In this document: piece by piece, positions 53,353 to 62,418 of the stretch
How positions within the stretch are numbered: the first letter of the stretch is position 1
Layout of the letters: the number at the start of each line of letters is the position of its first letter
NCBI RefSeq assembly: GCF_003217515.1
Contig: NZ_QJSX01000012.1
Location: forward strand, 100,238 to 164,237
DNA from: Deinococcus yavapaiensis KR-236
Lineage (GTDB): Bacteria > Deinococcota > Deinococci > Deinococcales > Deinococcaceae
DNA length: 64,000 nt
Direction of reading: 5' to 3'
Made by a program: the position numbers and the translations under genes
The notes under the pieces: model-generated
Seen by the model: the letters and a program-made list of their open reading frames with translations, nothing else
What the model was told of the DNA's origin: nothing
Database searches by the model: none

Positions 53353-54048
53353 TCAGGGCCGCAGCGTACTGTTGCGTGTGAGTGTGGCCGACGTCTTCGT
53401 CACGACGACCGAATAGGCCGCGCCGCGTTCGAGTTCCACTTCGCGGAACGTTTCGATGGCCTTTCCGGCGGCAAACACGGCGAAGGTCACGCGGACGCCG
53501 TTGACGAGCCTCTGCGCCGTCAGGCCCCGCTTGACGTCTTCCAAGACGGTGGTCTTTCCATCGGCGGTGCGTAGGTCGACGCGTTCGTGCTCTCCGAAGT
53601 TGTACAGCACCACCAGCGCGCGGCCGCGGTTGGTCACGTCGGGATCTTCCACGAGACGCGGTGATCCGTCACCCACCACGACCGAGTAAAACCGTCCGGC
53701 GGCCACGCGTAACGTCTGCCGGACCGCGCCTGAAGCGACCACGACGTTGCCTTGTCGCACGACTCGGTAAGGGCTGGGATTGCCGGACGGCACCGAGACG
53801 GCGGCCGAACCGAGGGTGGCCGTGACGTCGCGCGCGGCCGTGTTGATCAGCCGAACGAACGCGCTGTCGGGAGGCGGGGCCGCTTCGTACAAGCCGTCGT
53901 CGGTTTGTGCCGAGGAGGGCGAGAGCGACAAGGACAGACCGAGCCCCAAGGTCAGCAGTGCGGGCATCCACGGCCGCTTCGCCGCGTGCCGGGGAGACGT
54001 GAAGGTCGGTTGGCGTGATGACTGAGCGCGTGATCGGGCATTCCACAT
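53353..54048 (-). CDS. algF: AlgF-like alginate acetylation adaptor
   Basis: A 231-residue protein from ATG 54048 with GGAGG upstream. A hydrophobic signal peptide (about 25-45: PALLTLGLGLSLSLSPSSAQ) is preceded by a 25-residue basic N-terminus. DDGLYEAAPPPDSAFVRLINTAARDVTATLG (about 48-78, landmarks) is the AlgF start, and the rest is beta-strand rich in two repeats (VVVASGAVRQTL..., FREVELERGAAYSVVV). AlgF is a periplasmic adaptor for AlgJ/AlgX in alginate acetylation. First gene of the operon; its upstream region is long. Confidence 0.85.
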   Translation of the reverse strand: MWNARSRAQSSRQPTFTSPRHAAKRPWMPALLTLGLGLSLSLSPSSAQTDDGLYEAAPPPDSAFVRLINTAARDVTATLGSAAVSVPSGNPSPYRVVRQGNVVVASGAVRQTLRVAAGRFYSVVVGDGSPRLVEDPDVTNRGRALVVLYNFGEHERVDLRTADGKTTVLEDVKRGLTAQRLVNGVRVTFAVFAAGKAIETFREVELERGAAYSVVVTKTSATLTRNSTLRP

Positions 54049-54804
54049 GTTCGAACCTCCAGCAGAAGGAGAGAGGCACGCCGCCGAAGGGGAATGCGTA
54101 TGAGAGGTGGATGCGAGCCCAATGCAATTGACGAAGGTGAGCAAAGCGTAGTCAGCCGATTTTCGCTGCTTTGTGGCTTTGGTCACACTGTGTTGTTTTG
54201 ACCAACACGGCTCTCTCGCTTCGCTCCGAAGTCAATCGTCCCGATCAATGCGTTGAAGGGCGGCGTGGAACCGCGTCTCGTTCATGATGGCAGCGAACAC
54301 TCGCATCCACGTCCGCTTTCCTGTGATAAGCGTCGGTCGCTCACCGAAGGCGTGTGCGGCGCCCAAACCATACCGGGGGTGACGCACTGTACGAATGACG
54401 CTTCGAGCGCCACCGCTTCCGACTTTCCGTACTGTGGCGGTGAGTCGGAGAGAGGAGAGGCCTGTCTCACCCTTCTCTTTCGTCGTGGATCGACTCAGCA
54501 CGAAAAGCAGCTATAGATTCGCGTTGCCGCTTCGCGCTCAAGATTCGCTTCGCAATAAACCGTGACCTTCAAAGCCTTGTCTTGTGCGTACCGTGGAATT
54601 GTTGCTGCCGATGCAAGGGCAGCAAGGTCAAGGTGAACACGCACGGCCTACCCAATTGCCCGAGCGCGTCCAAGAATTCATCCACGATCTCTTGAAGAGA
54701 TCTCGAATCGGCCTTCGTCGAGGCGGAAGGGAGCCGCTTCAATCGGCGTCCTTCAGATTGGTTCTGCAAGATTTCTGTGATTTCGGCAGTGACAATATGG
54801 CTGC
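54049..54804. other. 755-base intergenic region between algF and a binding-protein gene
   Basis: Divergent region holding promoters for algF (leftward) and the binding protein (rightward). An inverted repeat GGTCA...TGACC (54181-54203) is a candidate operator, and TTGCAT-N18-TCATAC on the minus strand a weak candidate promoter near algF. A minus-strand frame at 54232-54501 (89 codons, ends ETRFHAALQRIDRDD) has a protein-like C-terminus and may be a relic; I cannot assign it. Another frame at 54569-54769 is unconvincing. Confidence 0.4.
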
Positions 54805-54807
54805 GTG

Positions 54808-55995
54808 ATGTTCAAAACTCATCGTGCCTGTAAAGGCACTCTGCGGGTGGCTTTGACGGCCGCCCTTCTGACCGGTGTCGCCGACGCCGCTACCCTCAAG
54901 ATCGCCACCATGAGCCCGCTGACCGGGGAGTTGAGCGCCATCGGAGTGGAAATCAAACGCGCCACGGAACTCGCCATCAAAGACCAAGCACCCGCCTTTC
55001 GCGCCTTGGGGCACACGGTGGTGCTCGCGTCGTTCGACGACAAAGGCGCGCCCGTCACGGCCGCGCAGGAAATCAAACGCGTGATCGCCGATCGAAGCAT
55101 CCTCGGCGTGGTAGGGGCGTACAACTCGGCGGTGTCCAACGTCATCGGGGAAGCCACCGCGGCGTCCAATCTCGCCGTGATCTCCCCGGCGAGCAGCAAC
55201 GACGCGTTGACCACCCAAGGATGGACTCATTTCAGCCGTCTGGTGCCACCCGACAAGTCTCACGCGGTCGCCGCGTTGAACTACATGACGACTGAACTCG
55301 ACGCCAAGACCGCTTACGTGATCTCCGACAACACCGGCTACGGCAACGGCCTGACCAAGACAGTGATGGCCGAGATGAAGAAACGCGGTGTGAGCGTCGT
55401 CAACTTCGTGGGGGTTTCCACCGAAGAGGAAGCCGCCGCTACCGTCAAGAAAATCAAGACCGCCGATGTGGACGTGGTGTACTGCGGCTGCTACGAGAAC
55501 GTTCTGGCTCCAGTCCTCAAGAACCTGCGTGCCGAAGGCGTCAAGGCTACCTTCATGGGCGCTGGAACTCTTGACTCTCCCAGCTTTGTCAAGCGCGTGG
55601 GCATGGACGCGCAAGGTGCCGTGTTCACCACCGGCTTCGGGCCGATCACGTCGTTCACCAGTGCCAGCGGCTTCATCGAGAAGTACAAGACGGCGTACGG
55701 CACCGTGCCAAGCGGGATGGCGGGCTACGCGTACGACGCGGCCACCACCTTGCTGTTGAGCATCCGCACCACGGGCGGCAGGGGAATCCCGAGTCGGGCC
55801 GATGTGGCCGCCGCGGTTCGCAAAACGAACCTCCCGGCTTGCCTTAGCACCGCCGCCGGTAACTGCGTGACGGTGTCGGGCGCCATCGGCTTTGCCCCGG
55901 ACGGCGATCGCGACCGTTCTCGCCTGCTGGTCATGAAGTTCAGCAACCTGCTGCAACCTCAAATCGAAAAGATCTACATCATCAACGCCCAGTAA
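54808..55995 (+). CDS. ABC-type branched-chain amino-acid/amide substrate-binding protein
   Basis: A 395-residue type I periplasmic binding protein from ATG 54808; GTG 54805 directly before is an alternative. A signal peptide (RVALTAALLTGVADA) precedes the mature part. LKIATMSPLTGELSAIGVEIKRATELAI (about 30-57, landmarks) is the LivJ-type start; then VVGAYNSAVSNVIGEATAASNLAVISPASSN, TAYVISDNTGYGNGLTKTVM and AGYAYDAATTLLLS. A disulfide is likely between CGC- and later Cys residues. It binds an amino acid or amide for import, but the permease and ATPase genes are not adjacent, so it is an orphan component. No ribosome binding site is seen; a TATGGC box lies nearby. Confidence 0.9.
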   Translation: MFKTHRACKGTLRVALTAALLTGVADAATLKIATMSPLTGELSAIGVEIKRATELAIKDQAPAFRALGHTVVLASFDDKGAPVTAAQEIKRVIADRSILGVVGAYNSAVSNVIGEATAASNLAVISPASSNDALTTQGWTHFSRLVPPDKSHAVAALNYMTTELDAKTAYVISDNTGYGNGLTKTVMAEMKKRGVSVVNFVGVSTEEEAAATVKKIKTADVDVVYCGCYENVLAPVLKNLRAEGVKATFMGAGTLDSPSFVKRVGMDAQGAVFTTGFGPITSFTSASGFIEKYKTAYGTVPSGMAGYAYDAATTLLLSIRTTGGRGIPSRADVAAAVRKTNLPACLSTAAGNCVTVSGAIGFAPDGDRDRSRLLVMKFSNLLQPQIEKIYIINAQ

Positions 55996-56341
55996 GCCCC
56001 TGAAGTACGCTTCCCTTCTGCTTTTCAGCGCCTCGGGCACCCCGGATTCGAACGTCGGCGGGGCGCCCGAGATTGGCATTCGCGGTGGGAACCTCGCCGA
56101 CGTGACGTCGTCCGCGACGCCGAGCGGCGTGATGCGGACCAGCATCCCCTGAAGGCAAGAGGTGGAAAGGAACGTCCCATCACTTTCTGCAGCTACGTCG
56201 CCTGGCCTTGAAGGCTTCCCTCGTCACTGGGTGCGCATGTAGGCGTGCTCTTCACGACGGACGCGGCGGGGAACACGCGTGGTCTTCCTTCAAAGCTCGA
56301 TTTCACCTCCAGGATCGACAGAACCTCGACATCCACGCGCT
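55996..56341. other. intergenic region with hairpin
   Basis: Contains a GC-rich inverted repeat (CTCGGGCACCCCG, 56033-56045, against CGGGGCGCCCGAG, 56059-56071) that probably ends the binding-protein transcript although no T run follows. I see no gene here. Confidence 0.5.
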
Positions 56342-57010
56342 TCAGGCGCATCGATTGCTCTTGTTGCGCGCCCAAGGCTCGCCATCGACGAGCATCGTGC
56401 CGTTTTGCAACGCGATGGGCACACGCGTACGACTTCCGTCCTGCATTTCCAGCAGCACGACGGCCGTCGACGCTCCCGTCGGAGCGACACGCCAACGTCC
56501 GAACGCTTCCTCATGGCTGGGATTCGACAAGTTCATCCCAGGAAACTCCGTACCTCCCGGCACGCTCACGCTCGCGTTGAAGGCACGGAAGAAGGCGTAC
56601 TGCCCGTCGGAGCAGAAGTGCGCGGACTGCTCCGACGTGTGATTGGCGCTGGAGCTCACCTTGCGCACCATCATGCCTTTGAGGGCCTCCTGCCACTGCC
56701 GTACGAGGTTCCCCTGCTGCGGAGCGGTGAAACGAATGGAACCGATGAGGCCGTCGAGCACTTGCGCGTCGACGCGCTCGTGAGACGCCCGGAAGAGCAC
56801 GGCGATGATGGCGTGTCCATGCGGCCCGATGAAGGCGCGTGCTTCGCCCAGCCACGCCTGAGCGGCGAACGACGCGGTCACTTGATTTCCTCGCGTTTGT
56901 GGCGAGCGTGTCACGGCCAATTCGAGGTCACCGAACACGAGCGGTTGCGACAAGGACTCCTTGATTTCGGCGGCGGACGCGTTGGGTTGGAACGTCACGA
57001 GGATGGCCAC
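56342..57010 (-). CDS. hypothetical protein, probably N-terminally truncated
   Basis: A 222-residue frame if started at GTG 57010. The sequence (VAILVTFQPNASAAEIKESL, FGDLELAVTRSPQ, SFAAQAWLGEARAFIG, HAIIAVLFRASHERVD, QQGNLVRQWQEALKGM, then VVLLEMQDGSRTRVPIALQ) reads as genuine alternating strands and helices. Upstream of the GTG the frame becomes Arg-rich and meaningless, with no signal peptide, so the N-terminus may be lost or frameshifted. The repeated phrase of a 'risk-like' score domain is not recognised; no family named. It lies after the adenosine deaminase on the same strand, 139 bases apart. Confidence 0.5.
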   Translation of the reverse strand: MAILVTFQPNASAAEIKESLSQPLVFGDLELAVTRSPQTRGNQVTASFAAQAWLGEARAFIGPHGHAIIAVLFRASHERVDAQVLDGLIGSIRFTAPQQGNLVRQWQEALKGMMVRKVSSSANHTSEQSAHFCSDGQYAFFRAFNASVSVPGGTEFPGMNLSNPSHEEAFGRWRVAPTGASTAVVLLEMQDGSRTRVPIALQNGTMLVDGEPWARNKSNRCA

Positions 57011-57149
57011 GTCCCGGTTTCGATGCTTCTCTCGATGAGGCAACTGCCGGGGAGCATGGTCCTGCCAACGGCGAGTTGATTCGCGAGCGTTCGAACGACC
57101 TGGGGCGCAACGTCGAGGAGCGTCCGTCCTCGAGGCTGACAAGCTCGAG

Positions 57150-58157
57150 TCACGAGGCGCCGTGAGGCAAGAGGCACGTGCGCACGCGCGCCTTGACCTC
57201 CGAGGACGCGAACGACGCATCCACGGCCATGAGGTTGCACGCCAAGAAGTCACTCGCCGTCCAACCGAACGTGCGTGCGAGGCGCTCGTACTCCTGTGTC
57301 AAGGTGACATTCGACAAGGTGCGCGTATCCGTATTGACGCTCAACGCGACGCCCGCGCGGCGCAGTCGGTCGACCGGGTGCTCGGCCAGCGTCGGGAACA
57401 CGCCGATTTGCACGTTACACGACGGGCAGAGTTCGAGGTGGATGTCTTCGCGCTTCAAGTGTTCGATCAGCGCGTCGTCCTCGATGCTGCGCACGCCGTG
57501 CCCGATGCGCGAAGGACGCAAGTGTCGCAGCGTTTCCCACACGCTCTGCGGCCCGACCGCCTCACCCGCGTGCGCGGTGCGGTGAAGTTCCTCGCGCACC
57601 GCGAAATCGTAAGCCGCGACGTGCGCGGTCAACGGGAAGCCCGCCTCGTCTCCTGCCAAGTCGAGCGCCACGACACGCGTTCCTCGCCATTCGCGCACGA
57701 GCCGCGCCGTCTCGAAACTGGTTTCGGCATCGAAGTGCCTCAGAGAGCACAAGATGACGTTGGCCTCGACGCCCGTTCGCGCCACGGCCTGCTCGACGGC
57801 GTCATTCACGATCTGCACGGCGTCACGCGCCGTGAGGTCTCCTTGAGCATGCAAAAAGGGCGCGAAGCGCAGTTCGGCGTATACGACGCGGTCGCGCCGA
57901 AGTTGCTCGAACACGTCGTTCACCGCGAGGCGAAGCGCCCGCGCCGTTTGCAGCAGTTCCACACTGCGCGGCGCGCACCTCAAGAAGTCGGCGAGGTTCG
58001 TGCATTTCGCGGGCGCGACGAACTGAGACTCGAACTCGGCGCGCGTCACGGTCGGATCGAGGAGGTGCACCGTCTCGAAGCTCAGCGAGCAGTCGAGGTG
58101 CAGGTGCAACTCGACTTTCGGCAGGGCGGCGAGGCTCGCCGGGGTCTCGTCGTTCAC
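57150..58157 (-). CDS. add: adenosine deaminase
   Basis: A 335-residue metal-dependent deaminase from GTG 58157, which overlaps the nucleoside hydrolase stop by four bases. LPKVELHLHLDCSL (about 12-25) holds the HxH zinc motif; AELRFAPFLH, LAGDEAGFP, HAGEAVGPQSVWE (third His, catalytic Glu region), RIGHGVRSIED and SVNTDTRTLSNVTLTQEY with the Asp pair follow. The residue after HLHLD is Cys rather than the common Gly. It deaminates adenosine or deoxyadenosine to inosine, the substrate for the hydrolase encoded just before it. Confidence 0.94.
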   Translation of the reverse strand: MNDETPASLAALPKVELHLHLDCSLSFETVHLLDPTVTRAEFESQFVAPAKCTNLADFLRCAPRSVELLQTARALRLAVNDVFEQLRRDRVVYAELRFAPFLHAQGDLTARDAVQIVNDAVEQAVARTGVEANVILCSLRHFDAETSFETARLVREWRGTRVVALDLAGDEAGFPLTAHVAAYDFAVREELHRTAHAGEAVGPQSVWETLRHLRPSRIGHGVRSIEDDALIEHLKREDIHLELCPSCNVQIGVFPTLAEHPVDRLRRAGVALSVNTDTRTLSNVTLTQEYERLARTFGWTASDFLACNLMAVDASFASSEVKARVRTCLLPHGAS

Positions 58158-59098
58158 GGCGTCGGCGTCCTTGCGGCGACGGCCGCGTGCAGCATCGCGA
58201 GAAAACGCTCGCGGTCCACGCGCAGCACGACGTAGACGTTCGGAGCTCGGCGTGTCGTGCCGATGTGGTCGACGACCGTTTGCCCGGTCGTGAGCTCGCC
58301 GCGCGTCTCGACATCCACGAACAGGCGGCGCGCCTCGGTGACGATGGCCGGGTCGAGGGCGACGGCCATCGCGATCGGGTCGGGCAGGTCGAAGCCTTCG
58401 ATCTGCGTGTTTTCGCGCGCCCAGCGGTCGAGCACCGCTTGGATGTCCACGGAGAAACGAGCGAGCGGCGTGCCGACATCGCGCAGCGTGGCGATGTCGC
58501 GCGGTGAGAACATGGCGAATTGCCACGACACGTCCCAGCCGATCATGGTGAGCGGAAGGCCCGAAGCGAACACGATCTTCGCGGCCTCCGGGTCGGCCCA
58601 GATGTTGTACTCCGCGACAGGCGTGATATTGCCGTGCATCTGCCCGGTGCCGCCCATCACGTAGCAGGCCGCGACTTTGTGCGAGATGGAGGGGTCGCGC
58701 AGCAGGGCGGCCGCGACGTTGCTCAGAGGCCCCAAGGTGACGAGGGTGAACTCGCCGGGGTGCCGATTCACAAGGTCCACGAGGACGTCCACCGCGTGGC
58801 CCGGAGCGGGCGCGCGGCCCACGAGAGGCAGGCCAATGTCGCCCATTCCGTCCTCGCCGTGAATGTGCTGCGCGGTGTGCAAGGGGCGCAGCAAAGGCTT
58901 GTCAAGCCCTTCGTACACGGGGACGTGCGCGCCGCACAGTTCCAAGGTGTACAGGGCGTTTTGCACGCCTTGCTTCATAGGCACGTTGCCCGCGACGATC
59001 GTGATCGCCTCGACGTGCACGCCTGGGTGCTTCAAGGCCATCACGAGGGCGACGGCGTCGTCGCTGGCGGTGTCCGTGTCGATGATCATTCGTTTCAC
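58154..59098 (-). CDS. ribonucleoside hydrolase (IUNH family)
   Basis: A 314-residue nucleoside hydrolase from GTG 59098. MIIDTDTASDDAVALVMAL (about 4-22) carries the Asp cluster for calcium, VAGNVPMKQGVQNALYTLEL and VTLGPLSNVAAALLRDP follow, with YVMGGTGQMHGNITPVAEYNIWADPEAA (about 145-172, landmarks) and the late DLPDPIAMAVALDP. It splits nucleosides into base and ribose. The ribose would go to ribokinase, whose remnant precedes it in this operon; add follows. Transcription is presumably controlled by the LacI-type regulator at 59695. Confidence 0.95.
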   Translation of the reverse strand: MKRMIIDTDTASDDAVALVMALKHPGVHVEAITIVAGNVPMKQGVQNALYTLELCGAHVPVYEGLDKPLLRPLHTAQHIHGEDGMGDIGLPLVGRAPAPGHAVDVLVDLVNRHPGEFTLVTLGPLSNVAAALLRDPSISHKVAACYVMGGTGQMHGNITPVAEYNIWADPEAAKIVFASGLPLTMIGWDVSWQFAMFSPRDIATLRDVGTPLARFSVDIQAVLDRWARENTQIEGFDLPDPIAMAVALDPAIVTEARRLFVDVETRGELTTGQTVVDHIGTTRRAPNVYVVLRVDRERFLAMLHAAVAARTPTP

Positions 59099-59620
59099 GA
59101 TAGTCCTCCGGGAAAGGCTTCGAGTTCAGCGCGGGTGAGCATGGCCGCCTGCGCGCCTCCACTCGTGCAGACGAGGGGAGCGGCCGAAGCGGAGGCGACG
59201 AGGGCCGAGGACGCCCGAGAACGTCCCCGCAGCCCTGCCTGGGACGCCGAGCGTCACGATCGCGGTGTGCGCGCACAAGCGCTCGGCGACCTTGGTCCCG
59301 TGGCCTCCTTGCACGACGAGGTCGCGCGCTTCGCCGTGGTCGGCGGAGGTGACTCGAGTTGCATCAGCAGGGGAGACGACGCCGTAGGGGTCATGTTCGC
59401 CGCTGGCTTTCGCGATGACGACGATGGCGTTCTCGTCGAGGCCAAGCACACCGCCAAGGGTCACGTCGTGGGCAAGTCGTGCGGCGGCGAGCGCCTGACT
59501 TACATCCTTGCCGACGCCTGTCGAAGCGTCAAAGCGATCGCCTCGCGGCTCGCGCAGCTTCGGCAACGCGCGGACGCGAACGACGATGTCGGCGTTGACG
59601 GGGCCTGCCTCACGGGTCAT
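59095..59620 (-). pseudogene. decayed ribokinase-like (PfkB) gene
   Basis: ATG 59620 with GGAGG starts a frame whose first part (TREAGPVNADIVVRVRALPK, DRFDASTGVGKDVSQALAAA, then LAHDVTLGGVLGLDENA) is a ribokinase N-terminus. The middle is collapsed (IVVIAKASGEHDPYG), an AIVTLGVPG motif survives, and the C-terminal GAQAAMLTRAELEAF is in another frame, ending at TGA 59095-59097 in the overlap with the next start. At about 175 codons it is far short of the 300 expected, lacking the catalytic GAGD segment. It is a pseudogene by deletion and frameshift; coupling to the hydrolase is still preserved. Confidence 0.8.
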
Positions 59621-59628
59621 GCGCACCT

Positions 59629-59682
59629 CCTAAGTCACACGTGTGACTTAGGCATGGTACGGCGTTTCCTTACAAACGGCAA
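59629..59682 (-). promoter_or_regulatory. operator palindrome and promoter of the nucleoside operon
   Basis: A perfect 24-base palindrome at 59629-59652 (centre AAGTCACACGTGTGACTT) has typical LacI-family operator form. It sits directly after a promoter reading leftward: TTGCCG (59682-59677), 17-base spacer, TACCAT (59659-59654). It overlaps the transcription start and the GGAGG of the first gene. The adjacent LacI-type gene is the natural candidate ligand. Confidence 0.85.
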
Positions 59683-59694
59683 GCGGTACGAGAC

Positions 59695-60720
59695 TCAGCG
59701 GGGCGGCGCGGACGAGCTTCGAATGACCAGGCGAGTCGGGAGCACAGTCGGGGCCGCCTCGACGGTCACGCCACGCAACACGCCGAGCAGCGACTCGACC
59801 GCTTGACGCCCGAGTTCCTCGGGCTCGGCGGCGACCGTCGTGAGCTCCGGCTCGACGACGCGCGCCACGTCGAGGTTCCCGAACCCAACGACCGACAAAT
59901 CGCTTGGAACGACGACGCCTTCTTCACGCGCCGCCTTGAGCAGCGCGGCCGCGAGCAGATCGTCGTCACACACGACGGCGGTCGGTCTCGGCTCGGCCCG
60001 CAGCAAGGCGCGGGCGGCACTTCGAGCGGCATCGAACTCGAGGGGAGCGCGCGCCGACCACGCTTCTCGCATCCCGAGGCCCGCCTCGGCGAGGGTACGC
60101 ACAATCGCCTCGGCACGCACCGCGAAAGTGTCGTGCGCGAGATCCGCCGCGAAGTGACCGATCCGGCGATGACCAAGGTCGAGCAAGTGCGTCACGGCCG
60201 CCCGCATCCCCCCCGGCACATCCAGCAGCACCGATGCCATACCGTCGCGCTCGACCTCGACGAGTACGCACGCGCCGCCCAGCGCCTCGAACGAGACGCT
60301 CGACGGCGCACGCCACAAGACGAACCCGGACACCGCGTGCGAGGACAAGGTGTGGATCAAGCGCTCTTCCCAAGCGGCGTCCTGCTCGGCGTTCACGAGC
60401 AAGACGGCGTATCCGTGCCGCCGCGCTTCTCGCTCGGCACCCCGCAGGACGGACGCGAAGAAAGGATTGGAGGCTTGTGGCACGACGAGGGCGATGACGT
60501 TCGTGCGCCCCAGGCGCAACGAGCGTGCTGCCGCGTTGGGACGGTAACCAATTTCGTGCGCCGACCGCTCGACCGCTTCACGAACGGCGTCGGAGACGCG
60601 GCCTTGCGCTTTGCCGCTGAGCACGAGCGAGACGGTTGAGCGGTCCACCCCGGCGAGACGCGCGACGTCCGCACTCGTAGGCTTGCGCCGATTGGTCAGG
60701 TTCCGAACGTCCTCGCCCAC
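59695..60720 (-). CDS. LacI family transcriptional regulator
   Basis: A 341-residue LacI-type repressor. The DNA-binding domain reads TSADVARLAGVDRSTVSLVLSGKAQGRVSDAVREAVERSAHEIGYRPNAAARSLR (landmarks: TSADVARLAGV, STVSLVLSG, YRPNAAARSL), about 15-68. The ligand domain starts NVIALVVPQASNPFF and includes VLVEVERDGMASVLLDVPGG, LLDLGHRRIGHFAADL and PTAVVCDDDLLAAALLKAA. A nucleoside or ribose effector is inferred from the operon. It is on the same strand, 43 bases before the operator and promoter region, so it may regulate the nucleoside genes. Confidence 0.92.
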   Translation of the reverse strand: MGEDVRNLTNRRKPTSADVARLAGVDRSTVSLVLSGKAQGRVSDAVREAVERSAHEIGYRPNAAARSLRLGRTNVIALVVPQASNPFFASVLRGAEREARRHGYAVLLVNAEQDAAWEERLIHTLSSHAVSGFVLWRAPSSVSFEALGGACVLVEVERDGMASVLLDVPGGMRAAVTHLLDLGHRRIGHFAADLAHDTFAVRAEAIVRTLAEAGLGMREAWSARAPLEFDAARSAARALLRAEPRPTAVVCDDDLLAAALLKAAREEGVVVPSDLSVVGFGNLDVARVVEPELTTVAAEPEELGRQAVESLLGVLRGVTVEAAPTVLPTRLVIRSSSAPPR

Positions 60721-61031
60721 CTTGCGTCAGCTTAGCGCGGAGACGAGAACGGAACTCGTGAACCAAAGCGAGAGCCGAGGCGTTTGCCCATCGACTTCTC
60801 TTCGCTCGGCGAGGGCAGCCTTCAAGCAAGCTCGAGCGCGCGGACAGAAGAGCCTCGACTGAACCGCGAGGCTTACCCTCGCCAAAAGCATCTCGACTCG
60901 CACACATCGGACCCCTCCTTCTCGACGCTCCACAAGAACTGCTCCTGCTCTTGATGTCGGCAGCAGAAAGCCCGTCATCGACGGGCTTTCTGCTGGTGCT
61001 TCGACTGTGCAGGGCCGTTCCGCTCCGCTCG
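60721..61031. other. intergenic region with a strong hairpin
   Basis: Between the LacI-type gene and the channel-like gene. A perfect 15-base-pair inverted repeat (60961-60975 and 60981-60995, five-base loop) lies 37-71 bases from the end of the latter. No T run follows either strand. No gene seen. Confidence 0.6.
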
Positions 61032-62237
61032 TCAAGCATTCGGGCCGCGTGGCCCCGAACCTTCCTCCAATTGAGCACGCCAGCGCTCGGCAATTCGACC
61101 GGCGGTGTCCCGAGCGCCCAGCCCGAAGGCGAGCGCGAACGCCACAGCGATGGCGCCCAGCGTCAAACCGAACGCCAAGTTCACGATCTCGTTCGCGATG
61201 CCCATTTGCCGCAAGGCCATCGCTCCGAAGAGCGCCACGGTCGCCCAGCGCGCGACGCCTGCCAGCAACCGCGCGTTCGTTCCTCCCGCGCCACGCACGA
61301 GGCCCGCGAACAGATTCGCGAGAAAAAGCCCCACCGCGAAGATCACGAGGCCCAGCAGGATCTGTCCGATCAGCTGAATGAAGTTTCGCGAGAGGTCCGC
61401 GAGGTTCTGGGCGCCGAGCAACTCGAACGCGCTGATCAAGGCAAACAGGACGATGGCCCCTTGCGCAAAATAGCCGGCGATGACCGACGGCGCGGTCGCT
61501 CCCGTGATGTTGGCACCCAATCCGAGCGCACGAGGCAAGCGGTCGAATCCGACGTTGGCGAGCAGGCCCGTCACGATGCCGCTCACGACGCGCCCGACGA
61601 ACCAGGCGATGCCGACCACCGCGACCGCCGCGACGATGTTGGGAAGGGCCGCGAGAATGCGGTTCAGCATATTGCTGATCGGCGCCGTGATCGCCTCGGC
61701 GTTCAACGCGTTCAGAGCACCCAGAATGACCGGGATGATCACGAGGCCGTAGACGATCAGCCCCAGCAGGTTCGACAGCCGCGTCGTGGGCGGAAGTCCG
61801 ACGCGCGAGGTCACCCGGTCGACGCCTGCCGTGGCGGTCAGGGTGGTAACGAGTTGCCGCAGCAAGTTCGCGACGAAGAACCCGATCACGAGGATGAGCG
61901 CCGCGCCGATGATGTTGGGCAAGTAGTCGAGGATGTTGTTGATGAAGTTCGTGGCAGGAGTCAGGAGGGAGCGCAAACCGAGCGCGCCGAGCACGCCTGG
62001 AAGGAAGAACAGCAAGACGAGCGCGTAGACGATGCTTCCAATCGGGGCGGATACTCCCGGAGCGTCCGGTCGGCCTCGCGTGACGCGTTCGTCCACGCGG
62101 GCGCCGCGCAGCAACCTCACCGTCACAGCGCGGGCGATGGCCGCGACGATGAAGGCGACGATGATCAGCAAAATTGCCGTGAGGAGGTTGGGCGCGTAGT
62201 TGAGGAACTGATTGTAGTACGCGTTCAGGCGATTCAC
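61032..62237 (-). CDS. mechanosensitive-channel-like membrane protein with repeated helical units
   Basis: A 401-residue protein from GTG 62237. It has about ten hydrophobic segments arranged in repeats of roughly 90 residues, each with a segment such as LNYAPNLLTAILLIIVAFIVAAI, LDYLPNIIGAALILVIGFFVANLL or LAALPNIVAAVAVVGIAWFVGRVV (each given as landmark), then an Arg/Thr/Gly-rich loop. This pattern fits the conserved TM-helix repeat (CmpX/YnaI-like) family. It lacks a clear MscS beta domain. A role in osmotic or ion balance is only an inference. Confidence 0.75.
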   Translation of the reverse strand: MNRLNAYYNQFLNYAPNLLTAILLIIVAFIVAAIARAVTVRLLRGARVDERVTRGRPDAPGVSAPIGSIVYALVLLFFLPGVLGALGLRSLLTPATNFINNILDYLPNIIGAALILVIGFFVANLLRQLVTTLTATAGVDRVTSRVGLPPTTRLSNLLGLIVYGLVIIPVILGALNALNAEAITAPISNMLNRILAALPNIVAAVAVVGIAWFVGRVVSGIVTGLLANVGFDRLPRALGLGANITGATAPSVIAGYFAQGAIVLFALISAFELLGAQNLADLSRNFIQLIGQILLGLVIFAVGLFLANLFAGLVRGAGGTNARLLAGVARWATVALFGAMALRQMGIANEIVNLAFGLTLGAIAVAFALAFGLGARDTAGRIAERWRAQLEEGSGPRGPNA

Positions 62238-62418
62238 TCTGAGCTCACCTTGCCCTTTCTCCTACAGAGAGAGGCCAGGACCGGGCAGGGAAAGCAAACG
62301 GAACTACAGTGTGGGAGCACACCCAACTGGCGCTCAACAAGTGCTCAGAAGAGGTGAGAGGACCGGGGCCCGCCTCATGTCTCGAGAAGTCGAGCGCCTC
62401 CTTCACTCCGTGAGCGTG

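Noticed and set aside
52110..53381. Long + strand open frame opposite algI
   Set aside because: Shadow of the MBOAT gene; no motif or start context.
59080..59110. Second parS site (CGTTTCACGA near 59092)
   Set aside because: Only a half-site; no palindromic partner.
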